From positions 62,001 to 126,000 of the forward strand of contig JACJYV010000007.1 of NCBI GenBank assembly GCA_020635905.1: a stretch of 64,000 nt of DNA, written 5' to 3'. The notes beneath the pieces are model-generated. The model did not search any database. It was not told where the DNA came from and worked only from the letters and a program-made list of their open reading frames with translations. The stretch comes from Bacteroidia bacterium (GTDB lineage: Bacteria > Bacteroidota > Bacteroidia > J057 > JADKCL01). Position numbers and translations under genes: made by a program. This document shows positions 29,401 through 36,811 of this stretch, piece by piece (within the stretch, counting starts at the first letter, position 1; every line of letters starts with the position of its first letter).

Positions 29401-30831
29401 GCATTGGCCGGACCAACGGCGAGCATTTCCGGAAGCTCCAATGCCACCTGCGGTCTCAATAATGGTACTGCTACTGCAACCCAATCGGGCGGCACAGGGC
29501 CATTTACCTATGCCTGGAATACCACTCCGGTCCAGGCCACTGCAACGGCCAATGGTCTGGCGGCTGGAAATTATACCGTAACGGTTACGGATGCCAATTC
29601 ATGTACCTCCACTGCCAGTGTAACCATTGGCTCGGTTACTCCGCCCCAGGTATCAGTCACCGGGATTGGAAATGCCAATTGTGGGAATAATAACGGTACC
29701 GCTACGGCAGTGGTAACCGGGGGAACCGGACCCTTCAGCTTCCTTTGGAATACTTCTCCCGCCCAAACCACAGCCACTGCCTCGGGCCTCGCTCCCGGCA
29801 ATTATCAGGTGACGGTTACAGACGCAAATAATTGTCAGGCCACGGCCAGCATCACCATAGGTTCCTCTGGCGGACCCAGTGCGGTGATCTCCGGATTTTC
29901 TGACGCTCCCTGTGGACAGGCCGCTGGTGCTGCCTCGGTTCTGGTGTCGGGTGGAACCGGCCCCTATTCCTATTCCTGGAATACCTCTCCCGTGCAAACC
30001 AGTCCCACCGCAGTCGGTCTCATTCCCGGAAGTTACACCGTTACCGTGACCGATTTCAATGGATGTATGACCACTGCCACTGCTACAATTGGAAACATTC
30101 CCGGCCCCAGCCTCTCCCTGGCACTGTGGCAGGATGTGACCTGTAATGGAGGCGGAGACGGAACTGCCACCGTAATCGCAACCGGAGGAACAGGTCCCTA
30201 TAATTATATCTGGAATACGACGCCAGTCCAGAATACCAGCACGGCCATTCTCCTGACTGCCGGGACCTACGAGTGCTATGTGACCGATCTGAAGGGCTGT
30301 AAAGATACCCTGTCCGTTACCATCTCCGAGCCTCCGGCTCTGGTGGTTACCATTTCGACCACTCCCGAAACGCCAGGTCAAAACGACGGAACCGCCACCG
30401 CCAATGCCTCCGGAGGGATTCCCCCTTACACCTACCTCTGGAATAATGGCCAGACCACTGCCACCGCCACCGGACTTTCGGCCGGGGTCTATACCTGCAC
30501 CGTGCTCGACAGCGCGGGGTGTGATCAGACGGTGACAGATTCAGTGAATGTCTTTGTGGGATTGCATGATGAGTTGGATCCATTCCAGGTGGAAATTTAT
30601 CCCAACCCGACCGAAGGCTCCTTCAATCTGGCGCTGGAAATGAGTCATGCCGCGGAAGTACAGGTGGAGGTGTATAATAAAATCGGGCAGATAATCTTTA
30701 CCCAATCGCTCGGTCAGGTCAGGGAAGGAACCTTCCAGCTGAGCCCGGATGAGATTGCCGCAGGCGTGTACTTTGTGCGGGTCGCAGCCGGCACGGAGAC
30801 CGTGGTGCGAAAGCTGCTGGTGATTGAATAG
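23473..30831 (+). CDS. Giant M43 metalloprotease with PKD, anchor-J and SprB repeats, T9SS exported
   Basis: 2452 residues. A signal peptide (residues 1-21) is followed by a pappalysin-like M43 zinc protease at about 75-330: HEVGHFLGLHH gives zinc ligands His243, His247 and His253 and catalytic Glu244, and the Met-turn is in NFMDYVDDNCMN. Then come a PKD domain, a choice-of-anchor-J module (about 433-615), another PKD and three diverged SprB repeats. A second anchor-J module (about 936-1120) and a PKD come next. Ten near-identical 77-residue SprB repeats (1211-1980) follow, then further diverged repeats to about 2355 and a T9SS type A sorting domain (IYPNPTEGSFNLAL). It is likely a surface protease and adhesin. 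Repeat number should vary between strains. Confidence 0.92.
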   Translation: MRNYYAFFLLAILLTGNLFAQTNPKWKKCSTVEVDAMRRAQDPTMETPQQFENWLTGKIAAMSSSGMQTFSSAVKTIPVVFHVCYGNGTENIPDAMILSQVDVLNEDFRRLNADATNTLSAFQPAAADCEVEFCLATIDPNGNPTNGITRNFYSGSPYSQNYVENTIKPATSWDPTQYMNIWVCNVSGGVLGYAYLPSSAPISGLPGAVAANKDGVVLLYSSIGRPPANTFGGPYNLGRTATHEVGHFLGLHHVWESLSCGGCTAGCDDYCNDTPNQNSANFGCPSNPVSCSSADMYQNFMDYVDDNCMNLFTNDQKARITAVLANSPRRASLTTSTKCGAALAPVASFTSDVTSVCPGGVVNFTDNSANNPTSWSWSFPGGTPSTSTAQNPTIAYATAGTYNVTLTSTNSVGSDTDIQTGYVVVAYGNVKIIFEDDFESGNFTAANWTVTNPDALNTWEIATVAGNTPGTKAARVDMYNNNHVGARDCLSTPSLDFSGYTSVSLSFEHAHRRYSTNEQDSLVIYVSTNGGSTWPIRIFADAENGSQNFATNTATTANFVPATATDWCISGTWAACKTLSLATWDNTPNMAIKFETVNDYGNNIYIDNVVITGTCSNISSQPPVSQFTANNTSGCGSLAVTFTDQSTNSPTSWAWNFGDGNTSTSQNPSHTYSSPGTYTVTLVATNTAGNDSEVKTNYITVFAAPTASISGSVNATCGNSNGSATATQSGGTGPFTYSWNTTPVQTTATATNLGAGSYTVTVTDANSCNSTANVTLTNIAGPGVSITSSQNSSCLGNDGSATALATGGTGPISYSWNTTPVQTTATATNLAAGSYTVTVTDANTCTATANVTITSAGAPTVSISSFTDESCGDSSGTATAAGSGGTGPLSYAWNTVPVQTGATATGLKAGTYTVTVTDGASCTGTANVTIANSTSVQVFFDDFESNNFTAKGWTVQNPDGFNTWAVVTSAGNGPGTKSAYVDTYNNNHVGARDQLITPVLDLTGVGSVNLDFKHAHRRYSTNEQDSLIIYVSTDGGSTWPDRVFADAENGSKNFATNTLQTTNFIPANANDWCFGAAGWSGCKSINLSAYDGMSNVRIRFEIYNDYGNNIHIDDVSVAGVCQTVLAPVADFSGSVLSGCGSLTTTFSDLSTNNPTSWSWTFSGGSPSSSTQQNPTVSYSTPGTYSVSLTSTNAGGSDTDTKATYITVFANPTASVPTKTDATCGNSNGTATATQSGGTGPYTYSWNTTPVQTTATATGLVAGSYTVTVTDANSCTSTANVTIGSVGGPTASVPTKTDATCGNSNGTATASQSGGTGPFTYSWNTTPVQTTATATGLAAGSYTVTVTDANSCTSTANVTIANTGGPTASVPTKTDATCGNSNGTATATQSGGTGPFSYSWNTAPVQTTATATGLAAGSYTVTVTDANSCTSTASVTIGSVGGPTASVPTKTDATCGNSNGTATATQSGGTGPYSYSWNTTPVQTTATATGLAAGSYTVTVTDVNSCTSTANVTIGSVGGPTASVPTKIDATCGNSNGTATATQSGGTGPFSYSWNTTPVQTTATATGLAAGSYTVTVTDANSCTSTANVTIGSTGGPTASVPTKTDATCGNSNGTATATQSGGTGPYTYSWNTTPVQTTATATGLAAGSYTVTVTDANSCTSTANVTIGSVGGPTASVPTKTDAACGNSNGTATATQSGGTGPFTYSWNTTPVQTTATATGLAAGSYTVTVTDANSCTSTANVTIGSVGGPTASVPTKTDATCGNSNGTATATQSGGTGPFSYSWNTTPVQTTATATGLAAGSYTVTVTDANSCTSTANVTIGSVGGPTASVPTKTDATCGNSNGTATATQSGGTGPYTYSWNTTPVQTTATATGLAAGSYTVTVTDANSCTSTANVTIGSVGGPTASVPTKTDATCGNSNGTATATQSGGTGPFTYSWNTTPVQTTATATGLAAGSYTVTVTDANSCTSTASVTISALAGPTASISGSSNATCGLNNGTATATQSGGTGPFTYAWNTTPVQATATANGLAAGNYTVTVTDANSCTSTASVTIGSVTPPQVSVTGIGNANCGNNNGTATAVVTGGTGPFSFLWNTSPAQTTATASGLAPGNYQVTVTDANNCQATASITIGSSGGPSAVISGFSDAPCGQAAGAASVLVSGGTGPYSYSWNTSPVQTSPTAVGLIPGSYTVTVTDFNGCMTTATATIGNIPGPSLSLALWQDVTCNGGGDGTATVIATGGTGPYNYIWNTTPVQNTSTAILLTAGTYECYVTDLKGCKDTLSVTISEPPALVVTISTTPETPGQNDGTATANASGGIPPYTYLWNNGQTTATATGLSAGVYTCTVLDSAGCDQTVTDSVNVFVGLHDELDPFQVEIYPNPTEGSFNLALEMSHAAEVQVEVYNKIGQIIFTQSLGQVREGTFQLSPDEIAAGVYFVRVAAGTETVVRKLLVIE
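27103..29412 (+). repeat. Ten tandem 231-bp repeats encoding SprB units
   Basis: Exactly ten in-frame units of 231 bp (77 codons) lie in phase with the reading frame. Each codes for PTASVPTKTDATCGNSNGT, then TQSGGTGP, YSWNTTPVQTTATATGL and GSYTVTVTDANSC with only scattered changes. Diverged units lie on both sides. The very high DNA identity points to recent expansion or ongoing gene conversion. Confidence 0.95.
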
Positions 30832-30856
30832 GGGCTAAAGGCATAAACTGAGTCCC

Positions 30857-30895
30857 AAAAGGGCAGGGAGGGGTAGGCCTTCTCTGCCCTTTTTC
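30857..30895 (+). terminator. Terminator after the M43 protease gene
   Basis: AAAAGGGCAG and CTGCCCTTTT pair as a 10-bp stem ending in T residues, about 25 bp after the protease stop codon. Confidence 0.75.
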
Positions 30896-30898
30896 ATA

Positions 30899-31335
30899 TA
30901 GGCACCTCTAAAAACTTTGAATCTGTTGGTTGGGCGTGGCTTGGCTATGAACTCCCAAATGCCTTCGGAATCGAAAAGAAAATCCTTGCCTGCAAGGAAG
31001 GCGAGCCCCTGCGGGGCGTCTCCCATGTAGGGAACCTTTTCCCGAAAGGTCAGCCCCGGAGGGGCGGCTCCTCTGCGTAGTATGGTCAGGATTCGCCCCT
31101 ACGGGGTCACCATTATCCTGGCCTTTGGCCCGAAAATGGGTTCCGCCAGGCAACTGTAATTCCTGATCAAATTCTTCAACGGTTTCGCCCTAATATTTAC
31201 GCACATGCGAAAGCTTCCGGGATAATAATCAACCTGCCGCGAATTTCATCTGTGAACCATTTTTTGTAATGCTCACCTGGTCCGCTTTCTTCACCTGCCT
31301 CTGCTTCGATCTCCTTTGTTTTTAGAGGTTCCCCA
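30899..31335. repeat. Dispersed TIR element, copy C, split by GC-rich palindromes
   Basis: The left end (GGCACCTCTAAAAACTTTG) and right end (GTTTTTAGAGGTTCCCC) match the family at 1931 and 19489. Between them lie about 300 bp that include short palindromes of another dispersed family (GCCCCTGCGGGGC, AGCCCCGGAGGGGC, GCCCCTACGGGGT). The same core occurs in the repeat island at 58620-59420. No gene is seen in this 570-bp gap. Confidence 0.7.
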
Positions 31336-31404
31336 TATAATATTTGATTTGATGCATTCCCCTGCTTAAATTCGATTTGGTATTATTTCAGTAAATTCAA
31401 CTGT

Positions 31405-32037
31405 ATGAGAAAAGAACTACATTGCCTTATTCTGCTTGTCCTTCTTACTGGCTTGGGCTCCTTGCAGGCCCAATCCTTTATCCAATTGAATATCAACCAG
31501 GCCAGCCAACTGGTGGCCCAGGCGGGTACAGACCAATTGATCTGTCCGGGCGACACAGTGGGGATCGGTGGCTCCCAATCGGCCCAGGGGGGGACTTCTC
31601 CCTATAATTACTCCTGGAATCCGGCCACGGGCCTGAGCAGCAGCACCACCTCCAATCCGGCGGCCAGTCCGGCCCAGACCACCAGTTACACCCTGCAAAT
31701 TACCGATGCCGCAGGTTGCACGGCTCAGGATATCATTCTGGTCGAGATTGATACCTGTGTGGGTTTGAATCCGGAGCTTGGAGTGGCTTCCTTTGAAGTG
31801 TACCCCAACCCCAGTCAGGGAAAATTTACGGTGGCCATTCAGGGCGACCAGGTGAATACACCTTTGAAGGTGCAGATCGTGAGTCTGCTGGGACAGGTGA
31901 TCGAGCAGCGCAGCCCGGGCATATTGTCGGGTGAACTCAAAATGGAATTTGACCTGAAAAACCTTGCCCGGGGTACTTACCTGGTCGAAGTTTGGGTGGG
32001 CGAAAACCGGATTTCCCGCCGCATAGCCATCCACTGA
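31405..32037 (+). CDS. Secreted T9SS protein, 210 aa
   Basis: A signal peptide (LHCLILLVLLTGLGSLQA) is followed by a single PKD/Ig-like module (ICPGDTVGIGGSQSAQGGTS to ITDAAGCTAQDIILVEI), then a type A T9SS sorting domain (FEVYPNPSQGKFTVAI to RGTYLVEV). The module resembles those in the next gene, 40 bp downstream, so the two probably belong together. Function is not evident beyond surface display. Confidence 0.85.
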   Translation: MRKELHCLILLVLLTGLGSLQAQSFIQLNINQASQLVAQAGTDQLICPGDTVGIGGSQSAQGGTSPYNYSWNPATGLSSSTTSNPAASPAQTTSYTLQITDAAGCTAQDIILVEIDTCVGLNPELGVASFEVYPNPSQGKFTVAIQGDQVNTPLKVQIVSLLGQVIEQRSPGILSGELKMEFDLKNLARGTYLVEVWVGENRISRRIAIH

Positions 32038-32077
32038 TCTGATTCTTCCTCCTTTTCCACAACCTCAGAACACCAAA

Positions 32078-33577
32078 ATGCAATTCAAAATATACCTACT
32101 TTCCTTCGCCTTGCTTCTTTGCGGAATATTGTTCACCCGGGTTCAGGCCCAGTCATCCGTATGCAGCGGAGAGCAAATCTGCCTCACCCTCAATGCCCGG
32201 GGCACCATTCAATGGCAGCAATCAGCCGATTCTGCCACCTGGACCTCTGCTTCCGGCATCAATAACGATACCCTCTGCCTGGTTCCGACCACCAGTATGT
32301 GGTACCGGGCCGAAGTGGTTGAAGGCACTTGTGACCCCATTTATTCCGACCCGGTTTGGGTGGAGGTATTCCCCGGTGTAACGGCCGATGCGGGTGCGGA
32401 CATGAACCTCTGTGAGGGGGATTCGGTCCAGATTGGCGGCAGCCCGGCAGGATCCGGCGGTACGGGCCCACTCAGTTATGGCTGGGAGCCTTCGGCCGGC
32501 CTCAGTTCGGTAACCGTGTCCAACCCCATGGCTTCACCCAATTCCTCCACCAGCTACGTCCTCACCGTGACCGACAGCCTGGGTTGCTCTGCCCGGGATA
32601 CGATGTCCATACTCTTTTATCAGCGGCCCATGGTGGAAGCAGGGGCCGACAGTGCGATCGATTGCGATTCCTCTCTGGTGCTCGGCGGAAACCCGTCCGG
32701 ATCAGGTGGAACGGGCTCCCTGACCTACTCCTGGACCCCGGGAGGATCATTGAATAATTCCTTTGCGGCCAACCCGGTTGCTTCACCGGGAGTTACCACC
32801 TTGTACTGGCTGACCGTAACCGACAGCCTGGGCTGTGAGGGGATGGATTCTGTTTTGGTCAGTCTGGCCGGACAAACCACCGGAACCCAGACCTTCAACT
32901 TCACCGGAGGGGTGCAGATGTTTGTGGTACCCGGCTGTGTGGATTCGATCAGCATGGATGTTTACGGCGCCCAGGGCGGGGCCAACTGGGTGAATAACGT
33001 CAATTACGGCGGCCGGGTCATGGCAAAATTTGCAGTAACCCCGGGGGATACCCTTTATATATATGTGGGTGAACAGCCTGCGGGACTGACCGGGGGCTAT
33101 AATGGCGGCGGCAACGGCGAGACCGCAGGCAAAGGCGGCGGTGGCGCTTCCGACGTGAGGCAGGGGGGACAAACCCTCAATGACCGGATCATTGTGGCTG
33201 GCGGAGCCGGAGGAGGTGGTTACTGGAGCAGCCAGCACGTGGTGGGCGGACTCGGCGGTGGATTGAATGGGGGAGACGGCTATCGCAGTGCGCCTGGAAC
33301 GCCCGGGGGACAAGGGGGCACCCAAACCAGCAGTGGCACGGGCACCTGTGTGAGCCTGAATAATCCCTCCATGGCCGGTGGCTTTGGCTACGGCGGATCA
33401 CCCAGCGGCTGCGGATGCGAAGGCTACGGCGGCGGCGGCGGATGGTATGGCGGCGCTGGCAGCGGAAACTGCCGCGGCGGCGGTGGCGGCAGCGGCTATA
33501 CTGCACCCGGGGCAGCCAATGTGTCTCACAATACCGGGGTGAATCCGGGCCACGGCAAGGTTATTTTTACCTGGTAG
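32078..33577 (+). CDS. Secreted protein with Ig/PKD-like modules and ALK-type glycine-rich domain
   Basis: 499 residues with a signal peptide (IYLLSFALLLCGILFTRVQA). Three Ig/PKD-like modules follow at about 30-285 (for example ADAGADMNLCEGDSVQIGGS). The C-terminal 210 residues are glycine-rich. The region starts FNFTGGVQMFVVPGCVDSIS, VDVYGAQGG-like, and proceeds to repeated GGGGGSGY blocks, as in the glycine-rich domain of animal ALK/LTK receptors and related bacterial proteins. There is no T9SS sorting domain at the end, unlike its upstream neighbour, so the export or anchoring route is open. Confidence 0.82.
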   Translation: MQFKIYLLSFALLLCGILFTRVQAQSSVCSGEQICLTLNARGTIQWQQSADSATWTSASGINNDTLCLVPTTSMWYRAEVVEGTCDPIYSDPVWVEVFPGVTADAGADMNLCEGDSVQIGGSPAGSGGTGPLSYGWEPSAGLSSVTVSNPMASPNSSTSYVLTVTDSLGCSARDTMSILFYQRPMVEAGADSAIDCDSSLVLGGNPSGSGGTGSLTYSWTPGGSLNNSFAANPVASPGVTTLYWLTVTDSLGCEGMDSVLVSLAGQTTGTQTFNFTGGVQMFVVPGCVDSISMDVYGAQGGANWVNNVNYGGRVMAKFAVTPGDTLYIYVGEQPAGLTGGYNGGGNGETAGKGGGGASDVRQGGQTLNDRIIVAGGAGGGGYWSSQHVVGGLGGGLNGGDGYRSAPGTPGGQGGTQTSSGTGTCVSLNNPSMAGGFGYGGSPSGCGCEGYGGGGGWYGGAGSGNCRGGGGGSGYTAPGAANVSHNTGVNPGHGKVIFTW

Positions 33578-33673
33578 GGGAGGAGGGTAATCATCCTGAA
33601 TGGATAAAAAAAGGGCTGGGAAGATTTTTTGGAAGCAGCATGGTCGTTTCCGTACATGGTACGGGGCACAGCC

Positions 33674-34999
33674 TCAATTACATGGCTTTGGATTTACCTC
33701 CACCGTGGCGCTGGTCGGCACCTGCAGGTTTTGAATATTGACTACTTCGCGGGCCTGAAGGTAAATATTGCTCCCGGCCTGCACCGAAACATTCTCCCCG
33801 ATCACGATTTTTTCACGCACAATGTATTCCAGATTTCCGGTTAGGACTGTGTTGCTGAGGGTCAGGGTTTCGAGGCAACAGGGCTCAGGCACCTTCGACC
33901 AGGTGGCGGTGGAGTCCTGGAAGTCGGGAGCCTGGGTGTAGGGATCGGCGCCCACAAAAAAGAATTTCTCTTCAAAGATTCCGCCGCATTCATTCCAGAT
34001 TTCGATCTGGGCCCGGTAGTAGGAGGAGGCCAGCTGGGTCAGGGTATTGGCATCGGGCCACCGCACTTCGGGAAGGCCGTTGGCATTGTGGGCCGCAAAC
34101 TGGGTTACCTCTTTGCTGCCCTGGTATAGCTTGATGGTAATATCGGTGGCGTTTTCGAGGTGCTTGATCACCAATGGATTTTGCGGCCAGGGCGGGGTGC
34201 CAATGGTGGGGCAGATCTGCCCGAAGGTGGAGTAGCATACATAATGGGTGTCGCAGGGGCGGTGGAGGTTCAGATCGTCGAAGAAAAGATACTTGCGGTA
34301 ATCCTCCGAAATGCCTCCTTCGCGGTGGGTCAGTACAAACCATTGTAAACCCTGGTCCTTTTTCTGGTGCTGATCCAGAGTAAACTCAAGCGAGCGGGCC
34401 TTCCACTTGCCCAGCTTCATATCTGCAGGATAAACCCACTCTTTCCCGATTCGACGGGAAAGTTTATTCTTTTGTTTAGAAAGGTAGATAAAAAAAGACC
34501 TGGAATCGCAATTATAGGGTACTGATACTTTATAGCTAAACTTATAATCGCCTGAATTCAGATTGCAGGTCTGCAGCTGTTGTTGGATCCCCTGCCGGAC
34601 AAATCCTTTTTCATAGTTCATGCCAATAAAGAAACGACCTTCTGAGGCTTTCAGGTAATTGCAAACAGTATCTTGTGCTCCACAATGCGCAGAAGGTGTA
34701 ACTGATAATTTAATTTCCTCACAAGTCGAGTAGTAAGTCCCAGTGGCATAATTAGTACAACCATCCTGCCCGGGACTGCATACAAAATCACAATACCAGT
34801 TTTCGCCTTCCTGTTCAAAATTGTCGTTGAAGTCCTCCCAGTCTGGAGGCATAATGTCAAAAAAGGTTTGGTATTGCTGCGGAAAAATGGTGGTCGAATC
34901 CCCCTCAAAGCCAGGGTTTTTGAGCATATTTACCTGGGCTTTCAGGGCCAGGCCCATTTGGATCAGGATCAGAATCAGGAACAAGACAGTTATTCGCAT
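33674..34999 (-). CDS. Secreted hypothetical protein, 441 aa
   Basis: A signal peptide (ITVLFLILILIQMGLALKA) is followed by a galactose-binding-like N-terminal region (NMLKNPGFEGDSTTIFPQQY to HREGGISEDYRKYLFFDDLN), a central part with several Cys, and a beta-helical C-terminal tail (VREKIVIGENVSVQAGSNIY). The tail resembles the hanger-like repeats seen at the ends of Bacteroidota exported proteins. No T9SS sorting domain is present. It lies 38 bp after the barrel-protein gene on the same strand and is probably the last gene of that operon. Confidence 0.75.
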   Translation of the reverse strand: MRITVLFLILILIQMGLALKAQVNMLKNPGFEGDSTTIFPQQYQTFFDIMPPDWEDFNDNFEQEGENWYCDFVCSPGQDGCTNYATGTYYSTCEEIKLSVTPSAHCGAQDTVCNYLKASEGRFFIGMNYEKGFVRQGIQQQLQTCNLNSGDYKFSYKVSVPYNCDSRSFFIYLSKQKNKLSRRIGKEWVYPADMKLGKWKARSLEFTLDQHQKKDQGLQWFVLTHREGGISEDYRKYLFFDDLNLHRPCDTHYVCYSTFGQICPTIGTPPWPQNPLVIKHLENATDITIKLYQGSKEVTQFAAHNANGLPEVRWPDANTLTQLASSYYRAQIEIWNECGGIFEEKFFFVGADPYTQAPDFQDSTATWSKVPEPCCLETLTLSNTVLTGNLEYIVREKIVIGENVSVQAGSNIYLQAREVVNIQNLQVPTSATVEVNPKPCN

Positions 35000-35037
35000 G
35001 AGTTATCGTTCGTTAAAGGAAAAAACATGGTTTGGCC

Positions 35038-35625
35038 TTAGGGTTTCCACCCTATATTCCAGCCTAATTTGCTGTAAAAAATAGGTTGCCAGGTAAATTT
35101 TTGAAAGTAAATATTATGGGTGTGAGGACTTGGAATTGAATAGGCTATCCTTTCTCCAAAAATTAAATTCGCATTTAATCCTACAAAAGCACCTTTCCAG
35201 AAAAACCAGTTGCCACCGAGGCCTATCCCAACTTCTTTTTCAAAAATGGCCCTGGGAAAGGGCTCACTCCCAGACCGACCCTTAATAAAACTCCCATCTA
35301 CAGACAATTGCCCATAAATACCTTCGCCCAAATTCCTTTTCGCAAAGAGAAAGTAGTATTTTCCATATGCCCTGTAATTGAATTGGTAATAAAATACGCT
35401 ACCTGTCGACCGCCGTGGATTAAAAATATCGCCAATCCAGCAATAGCCTACATCCCCTCCCAGGGCCAGACGATTTTTGAAAACATGCTCATACCCCGGA
35501 CCCAGATAGGTGCCCGTAACGTCCCAAACAAAATTCCCCGACACCAAATCCGCCTGCCCAAATCCCTGCACGGCGAGGAATGCGGAAAGCACGCTTGCGA
35601 TCAATGTGATTTTCAGTTCCTTCAT
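35038..35625 (-). CDS. Outer-membrane barrel-like protein, paralogue 3 of 3
   Basis: 195 residues from the ATG at 35625, inside which a signal peptide is clear (ITLIASVLSAFLAVQGFGQA); the open frame upstream overlaps the previous gene. Alternating hydrophobic strands (NRLALGGDVGYCWI, FYYQFNYRAYGKYYFLFAK, GIGLGGNWFFWKGAFVGLNA) suggest a small outer-membrane beta-barrel, ending in SKLGWNIGWKP. It overlaps the preceding paralogue by ATGA, so it is translationally coupled. Role unknown. Confidence 0.8.
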   Translation of the reverse strand: MKELKITLIASVLSAFLAVQGFGQADLVSGNFVWDVTGTYLGPGYEHVFKNRLALGGDVGYCWIGDIFNPRRSTGSVFYYQFNYRAYGKYYFLFAKRNLGEGIYGQLSVDGSFIKGRSGSEPFPRAIFEKEVGIGLGGNWFFWKGAFVGLNANLIFGERIAYSIPSPHTHNIYFQKFTWQPIFYSKLGWNIGWKP

Positions 35626-36221
35626 TTGCGGACAGGCTTTTTCCACCCAAAATTCCAACCTGCTCTCAAATACATATTCAATCTCCAATCCTGGGTTTGG
35701 ACCCAATTATGAAAATTACCCTGGCCTAAAACCTCATATCCGTTAAGCCATGAATAAATGAAATTTCCATCAATTCCTGCAAAAACCCCTTTCCAAATTG
35801 TCCAATTGGCCCCGATTCCAACCCCCATTCCCCGATAAAATACCCCCTGAGGTCTGTAGGTGGTTTGGAACAGTGACCTGTGAACCTCTGCCTCTGCGAA
35901 AATCTGACCAAAGATTCCCTGACCGGGCACTTTCCGATGCAGAAGAAAATAGTACCTGGGTGCCACCCGAAATTTCATTTGATAATAGTAAACATCCCCT
36001 TTGGTCCACCAGGCATGCGCAAACTTATTGGTCCAGGAATATCCAATATCGCCTGATAAGGAAAAATAGTTTTTCAAAAGATGCTCATACCCAACCCCCA
36101 AATAATCTCCAGTATAATCCACGCCTAAAGTAGCCGACACCAAATTCGCCTGCCCAAATCCCTGAACGGCGAGGAACGCGGAAAGCACGCTTGCGATCAA
36201 TATGATTTTCAGCTTCTTCAT
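35622..36221 (-). CDS. Outer-membrane barrel-like protein, paralogue 2 of 3
   Basis: 199 residues. The signal peptide (IILIASVLSAFLAVQGFGQA) is almost identical to that of the downstream paralogue, even at DNA level. The barrel-like body shares landmarks with both neighbours: LGVGYEHLLKNYFSLSGDIG, YYYQMKFRVAPRYYFLLHRK, GANWTIWKGVFAGIDGNFIY and a final RAGWNFGWKK. Four-base ATGA overlaps link it to both adjacent genes. Confidence 0.8.
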   Translation of the reverse strand: MKKLKIILIASVLSAFLAVQGFGQANLVSATLGVDYTGDYLGVGYEHLLKNYFSLSGDIGYSWTNKFAHAWWTKGDVYYYQMKFRVAPRYYFLLHRKVPGQGIFGQIFAEAEVHRSLFQTTYRPQGVFYRGMGVGIGANWTIWKGVFAGIDGNFIYSWLNGYEVLGQGNFHNWVQTQDWRLNMYLRAGWNFGWKKPVRK

Positions 36222-36811
36222 TCTCTGACCGATTTATTCCACCCAAAATTCCAACCTGCCTGCAACCACATGGTTCCCTCCCAATCATTCTTCCTAACAA
36301 TTGGTGTTTTTAATTGACCAGATTCGATGGTGTAAAGATTCAACCAGAAATACCTGATTGACACCCCTCCTCCCAAAAAGAGCCCTTTCCACACACAATA
36401 ATTTACGCCCGGCCCTAAACCCGCTCCACGGGTAAATAAACCCCATGAATAAGGAGAGATTGGGTTGTAATATTTTACCAGATTCGTTTCGCCCGAAATC
36501 TGAACATACAGCCCTTCTCCAGGATATCGTTTATGAAACAGAAAATAATATTTTGCGAAAGGTTTGATTTTGAATTGATAATAGAATTGTGTGTCTGAGG
36601 TCCACCAGGAATGAAAAATGTTTCTGGTCCAGGAATACCCCAAATCCCCCCCCACTGCAAAATGATGGTTGAAAGCGTGCTCGTAGGTCACACCAGGATA
36701 ATTACCTGAACCGTCAGCAAAGAAACTCCCCGACACCAAATTCGCCTGCCCGAAGCCCTGCACGGATAGCATGGCCCAGAATATGCCGCACAATACCAGG
36801 ATTCGTTTCAT
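36218..36811 (-). CDS. Outer-membrane barrel-like protein, paralogue 1 of 3
   Basis: 197 residues with a signal peptide (ILVLCGIFWAMLSVQGFGQA). The same landmarks are seen: PGVTYEHAFNHHFAVGGDLG, FYYQFKIKPFAKYYFLFHKR, GVNYCVWKGLFLGGGVSIRY and final QAGWNFGWNK. It differs more in the signal peptide than the other two do from each other. It overlaps the upstream coiled-coil protein gene by 4 bp (ATGA). Confidence 0.8.
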   Translation of the reverse strand: MKRILVLCGIFWAMLSVQGFGQANLVSGSFFADGSGNYPGVTYEHAFNHHFAVGGDLGYSWTRNIFHSWWTSDTQFYYQFKIKPFAKYYFLFHKRYPGEGLYVQISGETNLVKYYNPISPYSWGLFTRGAGLGPGVNYCVWKGLFLGGGVSIRYFWLNLYTIESGQLKTPIVRKNDWEGTMWLQAGWNFGWNKSVRE

